Part shown: positions 26,638 through 35,051 of the stretch, piece by piece
Layout of the letters: each line of letters opens with the position of its first letter
Numbering within the stretch: position 1 is the first letter of the stretch
Assembly: GCA_017937065.1 (NCBI GenBank)
Contig: JAGBEI010000031.1
Location: 186,001-250,000 of the forward strand
Direction of reading: 5' to 3'
Origin: Clostridia bacterium
Lineage (GTDB): Bacteria; Bacillota; Clostridia; Oscillospirales; QAKW01
DNA: 64,000 nt
Position numbers and translations under genes: made by a program
Notes under the pieces: generated by a model
What the model saw: only the letters and a program-made list of their open reading frames with translations
The model's database searches: none
What the model was told of the DNA's origin: nothing

Positions 26638-28173
26638 ATGGGTACTGTCACAGAGACTGTCACGGAAATAAACTCAGTCATAAATGATTTTGTATGGGTC
26701 AAAGTCGGGCTAATACTGCTTATGGGTACCGGAATACTGCTGACATTATGCACCAAATTCTTTCAGCTGCATCATATCGGGCACTGGTGGAAAAATACAA
26801 TAGGAAGCGTTTTCAAAAAGAACAGCTCCTCCACCAAAAAAACCGATAAACAGACTATTTCGCAGTTTCAGGCACTTTGCACGGCGCTTGCGGCAACCAT
26901 TGGCACGGGAAACATAGCGGGCGTTGCCGCCGCCATTGTCATCGGCGGTCCGGGAGCGGTATTCTGGATGTGGGTTGCCGCATTTTTCGGCATGATGACT
27001 AACTTTTCCGAAAACGTGCTGGGAATTTATTTTCGCCGCCGCAACAGCCGCGGAGAATGGTCGGGCGGCGCCATGTACTATCTTGAAGACGGATTCGGCA
27101 GTAAAATAAAAAGCAAAATCACAGGCAGGGTATTGGGGATTATATTTGCGGTCTGTGCCATACTTGCGTCCTTCGGAATAGGAAACATGGGACAGGTCAA
27201 CAAAATAACGCTCAACATTCAGTCGGCGTTTTTTGCAAATATTGACGCACCGCAGATAGGCGGTATTTCCGTTATAAATATTATTATAGGCATTGTGCTT
27301 ATGATAATTGCCGCACTGATAATAATAGGCGGACTCCAGCGAATTGCCGCTGTTGCAGAGCGGGTTGTACCGTTTATGGCAATATTATACGTTGTCGGCG
27401 CACTGATTGTATTTTTCACAAATATAACACAGGTCGGGGCGATGTTTGTATCAATTTTCAGGTTTGCTTTCGGCATAAAGGCGGTGGGCGGCGCAGCAGT
27501 CGGAATTGCACTCAAAGAGGTTGTAACGCAGGGCTGCAAGCGCGGCGTTTTCTCCAATGAGGCAGGGCTTGGCTCGTCGGTCATGGTACACTCGGCGTCA
27601 AATGTCAGGGAGCCTGTAAGACAGGGAATGTGGGGTATATTCGAGGTGTTTTTTGATACCTTTGTGGTATGCACCATGACCGCAATAGTTGTTCTGTCAT
27701 CCGGCTACATTGACCTTGAAACAGGGCTGGCGGTAAGCGGAGTCAGCGATGCGACGCTCGTTGCACAGGCGTTCAAGAATGTATTCGGCAAGGGCGGCGA
27801 AATCTTTATTGCGCTTGCCATGCTGCTGTTCGCATTTACAACCGTGCTCGGCTGGTCGCAGTACGGAACAAAGGCAGTGGAATATCTGTTCGGTGAAAAG
27901 GCGGTGCCCGTATACAAGGTGATATTCGTCCTTATGATAATTTCCGGAGCCGTTATGACCTCGTCTCTTGCATGGGATATCTCGGACACATTTAACGGAA
28001 TGATGATGATACCGAACTTAATCGGTGTGCTGTTTTTATTCCCGCTTGTAATGAAAATCACAAAAAACTATACAGACCGTAAAATTAAAAAATATAAAAT
28101 CGAGCCTATGCTGTCTTTTGACAAGGACATACAAAAAGAAATGGCAGACGCAGTAAAACGCGGCGAGGAATAA
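26638..28173 (+). CDS. alanine/glycine:cation symporter (AGCS family)
   Basis: 511-residue inner-membrane transporter that imports alanine or glycine with Na+ (or H+). The AGCS signature region is GTGNIAGVAAAIVIGGPGAVFWMWVAA, followed by GMMTNFSENVLGIYFR. About ten hydrophobic helices are visible. The C-terminus is a charged cytoplasmic tail (KKYKIEPMLSFDKDIQKEM). Single-gene unit with promoter and terminator. Substrate (L-Ala, D-Ala or Gly) cannot be told apart by sequence. Confidence 0.9.
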   Translation: MGTVTETVTEINSVINDFVWVKVGLILLMGTGILLTLCTKFFQLHHIGHWWKNTIGSVFKKNSSSTKKTDKQTISQFQALCTALAATIGTGNIAGVAAAIVIGGPGAVFWMWVAAFFGMMTNFSENVLGIYFRRRNSRGEWSGGAMYYLEDGFGSKIKSKITGRVLGIIFAVCAILASFGIGNMGQVNKITLNIQSAFFANIDAPQIGGISVINIIIGIVLMIIAALIIIGGLQRIAAVAERVVPFMAILYVVGALIVFFTNITQVGAMFVSIFRFAFGIKAVGGAAVGIALKEVVTQGCKRGVFSNEAGLGSSVMVHSASNVREPVRQGMWGIFEVFFDTFVVCTMTAIVVLSSGYIDLETGLAVSGVSDATLVAQAFKNVFGKGGEIFIALAMLLFAFTTVLGWSQYGTKAVEYLFGEKAVPVYKVIFVLMIISGAVMTSSLAWDISDTFNGMMMIPNLIGVLFLFPLVMKITKNYTDRKIKKYKIEPMLSFDKDIQKEMADAVKRGEE

Positions 28174-28195
28174 AAGCCGTCCATTTAAAATAGAG

Positions 28196-28240
28196 AAAGG
28201 ACATCGTTTCTCAAAGAAACGATGTCCTTATTATTTTTAC
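28196..28240 (+). terminator. terminator of the AGCS symporter
   Basis: 14 bp stem (aaggacatcgtttc / gaaacgatgtcctt) with a T-rich tail to about 28240. The opposite gene ends at 28288, so the hairpin may serve both. Confidence 0.88.
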
Positions 28241-28287
28241 TTATGACAACATTCAAATATTTTTTATACAAAAACGCTGTTTGCAAA

Positions 28288-29862
28288 TTATTGTATATGT
28301 GTAAGAGTCTGTTTTACTCTATCGGATATTTTTGTTGTCCCGACGCCGAATATAGATGTATGAAGAATATCTTTTATAGGATCTGTCCATGCATTACCTA
28401 TACTGTTTAATCCGTTTGCCATTCCGATAACAGAACCAACGGTAGCGCCGTTGCAGTCTGTGTCGAATCCGTTTTCCACTGCCATACAAACAGATTTTCC
28501 GAAATCCCCGTTTCCGTAAAGAAGAGAAGCAGTAACAATCATGGCATTTGATATTGTATGACACCAATCATGCTCCGAATTCTCGTCAAATCTTTCGTGA
28601 ATATCAGCAAAACATCTTTTCTGAGAAATTCCATTTTCAAAGCCGGTCAATACACAGTTAATTGCCTCATATAATCTGGAGGTATACGGAATTTGTTCAA
28701 GACCGCCGGCAATCACAGTCTTTATATTATCGGTACAAGCGGCAACCGCAAGCATTGCTGCGACAAACATTTCACCATATATACCATTTTTAACATGAGA
28801 AATGCAAGCGTCACGAAATGCCATCTCGGCAGCAATTTCAGGTTTACCGGGATTTATATAACCAAAATAGTCTCCCCTTATCTGAGCCCCTATCCACTCT
28901 CTGTACGGATTTTTATAAACAGCTGATTCAGGCGGTTCAAATCCGTTGATAAAATTACAATAAGCTACTCGTTCGGCAGTACAGTACGCATCCTTGCCTT
29001 GCAATGCAAGCCATGACCTTGAAACATCATATGAGGTAAAATCCCTGCCGTATTTTTCAATTATTTTTTGTGCAAGTACAACATAATTCGTGTCGTCGTC
29101 TGCCGGCATACCATCGATTTTGTCTGCATAGCACCGATTGGCAAAACGATATTTATATTTATTCAATATAACGTCATTCAAATCGCTGTATAAAATATAT
29201 CTATGCATAGGATAATTTTCTGTCTCTTTAAGAAACGGAATCAATTCATCTGTTTTAATACCTTCTACCGTTTTGCCTAAAAGGCAACCGCATATCCTGC
29301 CCATCCACGCTCCGTGGATTTTATTTTCCAGCAAATTTTTATCTACATTTGGCAGCACCTGTGCACATTTACTTAACTTTTTTATTTCTTTGAGGTCAGA
29401 CGGTTCAATATACGTATATTTTTCCGATGTTTTGGAATGAAGCACAACTTCAAACAGAATATCACCTAATCTCTTTTTCGTCTCATTTTTCGGAAGCATT
29501 GATACAGCGGAAAATACATTTTCATATTGCTCTATATCCAATCCTTCTTCAATTGACTGCCGGTATTCTGTAATTAAATTTGAAGAATAAGACTCCCACT
29601 CATGCATATTTGCATATTTGGGTCTAAGCACTTTATTAAAATTCAATTCTTCCGTTATACGAGTATCACTATCCAAAATCAGAGTGTCAAGAGAAATATC
29701 AAAATACTTAGCAATTTTAATTAGCTTATCAATTTCAGGCAACGAGGTCTCACTTTCCCATTTCTGAACAGATTGTCTTGAAACGCCGAACATCTCCGCA
29801 AATTGTTCCTGAGACATATTTGTGTCTGTCCGCAGTTTATTTATTATTTTACCTATTGCCAT
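28288..29862 (-). CDS. XRE-type HTH domain fused to ADP-ribosylglycohydrolase-fold protein
   Basis: 524 residues. Residues 1-62 are a Cro/CI helix-turn-helix (MSQEQFAEMFGVSRQSVQKWE). Residues about 70-185 are helical and unassigned. From about 190 the ADP-ribosylglycohydrolase fold begins: GAWMGRICGCLLGKTVEG, the metal site DGMPADDDTNYV, EHDWCHTISNA and GFDTDCNGATVGSVIG. The Asp clusters DDDTN and DTDCNG match the two-Mg2+ site of DraG-type hydrolases. Codons look more AT-rich than in flanking genes, suggesting recent acquisition. The fusion suggests a regulator that senses or cleaves an ADP-ribosyl or nucleoside ligand; no partner ADP-ribosyltransferase is adjacent. Start ATG has a strong caggagg. 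Confidence 0.8.
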   Translation of the reverse strand: MAIGKIINKLRTDTNMSQEQFAEMFGVSRQSVQKWESETSLPEIDKLIKIAKYFDISLDTLILDSDTRITEELNFNKVLRPKYANMHEWESYSSNLITEYRQSIEEGLDIEQYENVFSAVSMLPKNETKKRLGDILFEVVLHSKTSEKYTYIEPSDLKEIKKLSKCAQVLPNVDKNLLENKIHGAWMGRICGCLLGKTVEGIKTDELIPFLKETENYPMHRYILYSDLNDVILNKYKYRFANRCYADKIDGMPADDDTNYVVLAQKIIEKYGRDFTSYDVSRSWLALQGKDAYCTAERVAYCNFINGFEPPESAVYKNPYREWIGAQIRGDYFGYINPGKPEIAAEMAFRDACISHVKNGIYGEMFVAAMLAVAACTDNIKTVIAGGLEQIPYTSRLYEAINCVLTGFENGISQKRCFADIHERFDENSEHDWCHTISNAMIVTASLLYGNGDFGKSVCMAVENGFDTDCNGATVGSVIGMANGLNSIGNAWTDPIKDILHTSIFGVGTTKISDRVKQTLTHIQ

Positions 29863-29990
29863 AAGGCACCCCTCCTGTTTGCTTCTATTATTTACAATAT
29901 ATCAAACATCAAGCATATACGCAACAAACCGGAAAGTGCTGTTTTTGCACCCGTTAATTGTCAAAGAAAGAAGTGCTATTAAGAATGTTA

Positions 29991-30020
29991 CCGAGCATCG
30001 TTCTTTCAGAAGACGCTCGG
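29991..30020. repeat. imperfect hairpin downstream of nrdG
   Basis: ccgagc...gctcgg with inner pairing (cgttct / agaagacg) forms a stem of about 12 pairs and a 3-4 base loop. There is no U-tract on either strand. It may end nrdG mRNA or protect its 3' end. Confidence 0.4.
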
Positions 30021-30100
30021 CATCAAGCTGATTGGCTTCAGATTAAAAATTATCCTTGCATACTAAACAGCATAGAAATTTTCCCAATACGTTTATATCT

Positions 30101-30619
30101 TTACCGATCCCAAATCACCGCGCGGTTTTCCTCAAGCGATTTCTTAACATCGAGCAGGCGCTGATTTTCCGAACCGCGAAAGCGCAGGGAAATATTGCGT
30201 CTGTCCTTCATGTACCGCCCGTCAACAAGCACGTCCAAAAGCGAAAGTATCTCGAAAATATGCTCGGTATGCGCGCGGCTTTCCCCCGTCAGCTCTTCAA
30301 ATGTAAAGCCGCTGTAACACCAGATATCCTTTTCAGGCAGTTCACGACGAACGCGCCGTAAAATTTCCAGCACACGCGGCTGGTTTTCCGGCTCCAGCGG
30401 CTCGCCGCCGATAAGCGTCAGCCCGCGGATATAGCTTTTTGACAGCGCGCCTATAAGCTCGTCCTCAACTGCCGGTGTAAATTCATGACCGTAACCGAAA
30501 TTCCACGTCACTGCATTAAAACAGTCCTCGCAGTGATGCCGGCATCCCGAAACAAACAGAGACACGCGCACGCCTGTGCCGTTGGCAATATCGCATTTTT
30601 TTATTTCACCGTAGTTCAT
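30101..30619 (-). CDS. nrdG: anaerobic ribonucleoside-triphosphate reductase activating protein
   Basis: 172-residue radical-SAM activase that generates the glycyl radical on NrdD. The cluster motif is GCRHHCEDCFN (CxxxCxxC), and the SAM-contacting GGEP occurs in LIGGEPLEPEN. Usual length. Placed 61 bases after nrdD, separated from it by a hairpin whose U-tract runs straight into the nrdG Shine-Dalgarno (cggaggag). Confidence 0.95.
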   Translation of the reverse strand: MNYGEIKKCDIANGTGVRVSLFVSGCRHHCEDCFNAVTWNFGYGHEFTPAVEDELIGALSKSYIRGLTLIGGEPLEPENQPRVLEILRRVRRELPEKDIWCYSGFTFEELTGESRAHTEHIFEILSLLDVLVDGRYMKDRRNISLRFRGSENQRLLDVKKSLEENRAVIWDR

Positions 30620-30630
30620 ATGCTCCTCCG

Positions 30631-30660
30631 AAAAACGCCCGTCAGACTGACGGGCGTTTT
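30631..30660 (-). terminator. attenuating terminator between nrdD and nrdG
   Basis: Perfect 13 bp stem (aaaacgcccgtca / tgacgggcgtttt, 4-base or shorter loop) and a five-U run on the minus strand, inside the nrdD-nrdG gap. The ribosome-binding site of nrdG starts right after it. Confidence 0.75.
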
Positions 30661-30679
30661 ATATTTGCGGGATGTAAAA

Positions 30680-32854
30680 TCAAAGATGAAGTACCCGTTC
30701 CTTTATTTCCTGTGTTCTGCCCTGATTCCAAAACTGCGTGCCTATATAACCGCAGGTGCGGCGCGCAACATTCATTTTGGACTGATCACGGTTTTTACAG
30801 TTGGGACACTCCCAGATAAGCTTTTTATCCTCCTCGATAATCTGTATCTCTCCGTCATAGCCGCACACCTGGCAGAAATCACTCTTGGTGTTAAGCTCGG
30901 CGTACATGATATTGTCATAGATAAATTTCATAACCTGCATGACGGCGTCAATATTATCGTTCATATTGGGCACCTCTATATACGATATGGCGCCGCCCGG
31001 CGACAGCGCCTGAAATTTTGACTCCAGCGCCAGCTTTTCAAACGCGTCAATAGGCTCTGTTACATGTATATGATAGCTGTTTGTAATATAGGTTTTATCG
31101 GTAACGCCCTTTACAATGCCAAACCGTTTTTGCAGACACTTTGCAAATTTATAGGTGGTGCTTTCAAGCGGCGTGCCGTACAGGCTGTAATCGATATTCT
31201 CCTCCGCCTTCCATTTTGCCGTATACTCATTGAGCTTACGCATAATTTCAAGTCCAAGCTGCTCGCCCTCTTCCTCGGTGAGCTTTTTACCTATCAGGCT
31301 GTAAACGCACTCCCAAAGACCGGCATAGCCAAGCGACAGCGTGGAGTATCCACCGTGCAGGTATTTGTCGATAGTCTCGCCGCTTTTCAGCCGCAAAAGC
31401 GCGCCGTGCTGCCAAAGTATCGGTGCGGCGTCGGACAAAGTGCCCGTCAGACGCTCGTGTCTGTACTGAAGCGCGCGATGACACAGCTCCATACGCTCGT
31501 CGAAAATCTGCCAGAAACGGTCCATATCCTTATTCGCCGAAAGACCGATATCAACAAGGTTTACCGTAACAACTCCCTGATTGAAACGACCGTAATATTT
31601 AGGCTTGCCGTTTTCATCTACATACGGGGTTAAAAAGCTGCGGCAGCCCATGCAGGTATAGCAGTTTCCGTTTCCGTTTTTATCAATCTTATTCCGAAGC
31701 ATTATTTTCTCGGAAATATAATCGGGAACCATACGCTTTGCCGTACACTTTGCGGCAAGGCGGGTAAGATAGTAATACTTGCTGTCGGGCTCGACATTGT
31801 CGTCCTCCAGCACATAGATGAGCTTTGGAAACGCGGGAGTTATCCACACGCCGCGCTCGTTTTTAACGCCCTGACAGCGCTGGTTGAGCGTCTCCTCGAT
31901 TATCATTGCAAGGTCAGCCTTTTCCTGCTCGCTGCGAGCCTCGTTGAGGTACATAAAAACGGTGACAAAGGGTGCCTGTCCGTTTGTGGTCATAAGCGTT
32001 ACGACCTGATACTGTATCGTCTGAACACCGCGGCGAATTTCGTCACGCAGTCTGTTTTCCACTATCTTTTTGACAGCGTCTGCGCTCACCTCAACGCCTG
32101 CGCCTTCAAATTCCTCACGCACCTCTTTTGTTATCTTTTTTCTGCTGATATCGACAAAGGGCGCAAGATGGGTAAGACTTATCGACTGTCCGCCGTACTG
32201 ACTGGACGCAACCTGCGCTATTATCTGCGTTGCGATATTGCAGGCAGTGGAAAAGGAATGGGGTTTTTCGATCAGCGTACCGCTGATTACGGTTCCGTTT
32301 TGCAGCATATCCTCAAGGTTGACAAGGTCGCAGTTGTGCATATGCTGTGCAAAATAGTCCGCGTCGTGAAAATGGATAATCCCCTCGTCGTGCGCCGAAA
32401 CTATATCCTGGGGCAAAAGTATTCTGCGGGTGATATCCTTGCTTACTTCACCCGCCATATAGTCACGCTGAACGCTGTTGACAGTGGGGTTTTTATTGGA
32501 ATTTTCCTGCTTTACCTCTTCATTATTACACTCGATAAGCGACAAAATCTGATTATCCGTCGTGTTGGACTTGCGCACCAGCTCGCGTGTATAGCGATAG
32601 GTGATATATCTGCGCGCAACCGAAAAAGCGCGTTGATTCATAATCTGATCCTCGACCATATCCTGAATTTCCTCAACGCTGAGAGAACGGTTCATATTAA
32701 GCGCAGCACTCTCCACGTCCTCCGCAATACGCTTTATCTGTATCTCGCTCATACGCTCGCTCGGAATAACGCTTTCATTGGCTTTGCTTACCGCAACTTC
32801 TATTTTCCTCCTGTCAAACGGCACCTCCGTACCGCTTCTTTTTATTATCTTCAT
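30680..32854 (-). CDS. nrdD: anaerobic ribonucleoside-triphosphate reductase (class III)
   Basis: 724 residues. Reduces NTPs to dNTPs under anoxia with a glycyl radical. An N-terminal ATP-cone (MKIIKRSGTEVPFDRRKIEVAVSKAN) gives allosteric control. Near the C-terminus are the Zn-binding pairs CQVCGYDG and CPNCKNRD, then the glycyl-radical loop RTCGYIGTQFWNQGR. Thiyl-radical cysteines lie in the barrel (e.g. NGNCYTCMGCR). Strong ggagg before ATG. Controlled by two NrdR boxes upstream; nrdR itself is not in the window. Confidence 0.97.
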   Translation of the reverse strand: MKIIKRSGTEVPFDRRKIEVAVSKANESVIPSERMSEIQIKRIAEDVESAALNMNRSLSVEEIQDMVEDQIMNQRAFSVARRYITYRYTRELVRKSNTTDNQILSLIECNNEEVKQENSNKNPTVNSVQRDYMAGEVSKDITRRILLPQDIVSAHDEGIIHFHDADYFAQHMHNCDLVNLEDMLQNGTVISGTLIEKPHSFSTACNIATQIIAQVASSQYGGQSISLTHLAPFVDISRKKITKEVREEFEGAGVEVSADAVKKIVENRLRDEIRRGVQTIQYQVVTLMTTNGQAPFVTVFMYLNEARSEQEKADLAMIIEETLNQRCQGVKNERGVWITPAFPKLIYVLEDDNVEPDSKYYYLTRLAAKCTAKRMVPDYISEKIMLRNKIDKNGNGNCYTCMGCRSFLTPYVDENGKPKYYGRFNQGVVTVNLVDIGLSANKDMDRFWQIFDERMELCHRALQYRHERLTGTLSDAAPILWQHGALLRLKSGETIDKYLHGGYSTLSLGYAGLWECVYSLIGKKLTEEEGEQLGLEIMRKLNEYTAKWKAEENIDYSLYGTPLESTTYKFAKCLQKRFGIVKGVTDKTYITNSYHIHVTEPIDAFEKLALESKFQALSPGGAISYIEVPNMNDNIDAVMQVMKFIYDNIMYAELNTKSDFCQVCGYDGEIQIIEEDKKLIWECPNCKNRDQSKMNVARRTCGYIGTQFWNQGRTQEIKERVLHL

Positions 32855-32901
32855 GTCGCCCTCCGAGATTTCTATATATTGTATTTTTCAAAAGCATAAA
32901 T

Positions 32902-32958
32902 AGAATACCACACTAAATATTGTATGTCAATAGGCAACTTGCATAATATATATTGTGC
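32902..32958 (-). promoter_or_regulatory. nrdD promoter with two NrdR boxes
   Basis: Promoter on the minus strand: TTGACA (32930-32925), 17 bases, TATTCT (32907-32902). Box 1 is ACACTAAATATTGTAT (32910-32925, plus-strand reading) and lies inside the promoter. Box 2 is CATAATATATATTGTG (32942-32957). Their centres are 32 bp apart, about three helical turns, as typical of NrdR sites. Confidence 0.82.
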
Positions 32959-33014
32959 TTTTTGTTTATTCTGTCAAATCCTCTTATAAATATTCGGCTC
33001 TCAAAGCAGTAAAT

Positions 33015-33056
33015 AAAACCATCTCAAAAACACAGTCTCTGAGATGGTTTTTTTCT
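33015..33056 (-). terminator. terminator of the SLH gene
   Basis: Stem aaaaccatctca / tgagatggtttt with a 13-base loop. A/T flanks exist on both sides, so it may also insulate nrdD's upstream region. Confidence 0.7.
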
Positions 33057-33066
33057 TAGAAAAATG

Positions 33067-34068
33067 TTAACTGTTCAAATACTCTTTAAACGGCAGCATC
33101 ATATTCGTTTCGTAAATGCGCCCCTTATGCATGACAGCGCCTAAATCAGTAAATCCGAAAGCAAAGATATAATCATTACGGCTGTTATCAAAAAGCGTAA
33201 AGCTGTACTCATAAGGATTTATGCCGTTTTCCTCACGGGAGGACGTAATGCTAATCGTATTCATATACTCAAGCGTCAGCGCAATTTGGGATTTATCGGT
33301 TATTGACTTTTCCCTGACTTGATCTCCGGTATTTGCCGATATGCGGATTTCATCATATCTGTCCGTTTCAAAATTAAAGCTGTAAACAGCGTCCTTTGCG
33401 GCTTCATAAAGCCTGCACAGCATAGCCGCCGCCTCAGCGCGCGTTGCCGTGCTCTTCGGTGCAAATTTATCGTTTCCGACACCGTTTACAATACCGGTAA
33501 GACGCATACATTCAACCGCGTCTTTTGCAAAAGCGGACGGCGCATCGGTAAAAGCTCCCGCAGGTTCTTTTGCAAAAGGCACGGATACGGCAATAAACCT
33601 GTTGTTGAGATAGCGGTAAATGAATGTCGATATCTGTTAGCGGGTAACAGGCATTCCGACGCCGAAATTATTTTCGTCAATACCCAGCGTCACTCCCATA
33701 TCCGTCGCCCATGCAACAGGGTAATAATACCATTTGTTTTTATTATTATAATTCACATCGTCATATTCAAATAAAAACGCGCCCTCATTCGCAACGCCGA
33801 TCTGCGCCATTCTGTAAAGCGCGGTGACAAACATTTCCCGCGTCATGGGCAGCTCAGGAGCAAAAAGGTCATCCGCCGTGCCCGTCATTATTCCAAGCTC
33901 ATTAGCTTTTTGCACAGTCTCATAATACCATTTATCCTCTGAGACATCTTTGTAAGGATTTTCCCCTAAAGCGCTTGAATATTTTGAAAATCCGGAGGCA
34001 AGCAGTGAAACTGCGCATAGCATACACAAAACAGTCAGCGGTTTTTTCGGTTTAAGCAACTTTTTCAT
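33067..34068 (-). pseudogene. S-layer homology (SLH) domain protein interrupted by an in-frame stop
   Basis: Starts at ATG 34068 (Shine-Dalgarno aaagga at 8 bases; the TTG 21 bases earlier has none). Residues 1-30 form a signal peptide (KKPLTVLCMLCAVSLLASGF). Three SLH repeats follow: YKDVSEDKWYYETVQKANELG, then DDVNYNNKNKWYYYPVAWATDMG, then FTDAPSAFAKDAVECMRLTG. A TAA at 33639-33637 cuts the second repeat between PVTR and QISTFIYRYLNNR. The frame is otherwise unbroken to 33067, and SLH repeats usually read TREQ here, so one G-to-T change (GAA to TAA) explains it. The C-terminal 100 residues are unassigned. The intact protein would sit on the cell wall. Confidence 0.85.
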
Positions 34069-34257
34069 AATCCTAATCCTTTCTGCCAAAAATCAATATG
34101 CCGATTGTATTAAGTTAACAGCAGTATCCTTTCTTAATTATATTATATATATTTTTTATACAAAAGCAATAAAAATATATAAAGCATTACACGGTATCAA
34201 AAATTCAACGCTCATCTGTGTGTATTATAATTATGTATATGTTAATTCATTCTGATA

Positions 34258-34286
34258 TTGAATTTAGCTTGCGTATTTGATACAAT
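34258..34286 (+). promoter_or_regulatory. promoter of the wecG-thyX-tmk operon
   Basis: TTGAAT (34258-34263), 17 bases, TACAAT (34281-34286); the ATG follows with cggaggcg. Confidence 0.75.
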
Positions 34287-34313
34287 ATTAATATAATAGA
34301 TACGGAGGCGGCT

Positions 34314-35051
34314 ATGAAATATGATATTTTGGGCGTAATGGTTGACAACGCCACAATGGACGAGGCAGTGAGAGACATTTCCCGGTATTTCGGGAGCAAA
34401 GAGGCTCACATGGTAGTTACGCCGAACGCTGAAATTCTGCTGATGTGCGAAAACGACCGCGAGCTTTTGCAGGCAATATCAAAAGCATCGTTTGTATCTG
34501 CGGACGGCGTGGGAGTTTTAAAGGCGGCAAAAATTCTAAAAACCCCGCTCAAGGAAAAGGTGGCGGGCTGCGACCTGGGATTTAATCTCCTCAAGGAAGC
34601 GGCAAAGGGCGGACACGGCGTGTTCCTTTTCGGGGCAAAGCCGGGCGTGGCGGAGGCTGCTGCCGAAAAGCTGTGTGAAAAAATCCCGAGGCTGATAATT
34701 TCGGGCACACGCGACGGATATTTCAAGCCTGAGGACGATGATGAAATAGTGCGTCAGATAAACGAAAGCGGCGCGGATATACTGTGGGTATGCCTGGGGG
34801 CACCCAAGCAGGAAAAATGGATGGCAGAAAATAAGGACAAGCTGCAGGTCAGCGTAATGCTGGGTTTGGGCGGCAGTCTTGATGTATACGCCGGCAACGT
34901 AAAACGCGCACCTAAAATAATGATAAAATGCAAAGCCGAATGGCTGTACCGGCTTATAAAGGAGCCGTGGCGCTTTTCACGCATGATAAAAATACCGCGG
35001 GTTGTAAAGCTCGCAAAAGCAGAGCTTAAGAGGAGACAAAACAATGCCTGA
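34314..35051 (+). CDS. WecG/TagA/CpsF family glycosyltransferase
   Basis: 245 residues, GT26. Contains TPNAEILLMCENDRELLQAISKASFVSADGVGV, GVFLFGAKPGVAEAAAEKL and the family signature ADILWVCLGAPKQEKWM. TagA-type enzymes add ManNAc to undecaprenyl-PP-GlcNAc at the membrane for wall teichoic acid or related polymers; other members make different linkages. The basic C-terminal end (CKAEWLYRLIKEPWRFSRM) is the membrane-touching appendage. First gene of a six-gene operon; overlaps thyX by 8 bases. No other teichoic acid gene is nearby, so the polymer is unknown. Confidence 0.88.
   Translation: MKYDILGVMVDNATMDEAVRDISRYFGSKEAHMVVTPNAEILLMCENDRELLQAISKASFVSADGVGVLKAAKILKTPLKEKVAGCDLGFNLLKEAAKGGHGVFLFGAKPGVAEAAAEKLCEKIPRLIISGTRDGYFKPEDDDEIVRQINESGADILWVCLGAPKQEKWMAENKDKLQVSVMLGLGGSLDVYAGNVKRAPKIMIKCKAEWLYRLIKEPWRFSRMIKIPRVVKLAKAELKRRQNNA

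Noticed and set aside
32168-32899. 243-residue plus-strand frame opposite nrdD
   Set aside because: It is antisense to nrdD and also covers the nrdD promoter.
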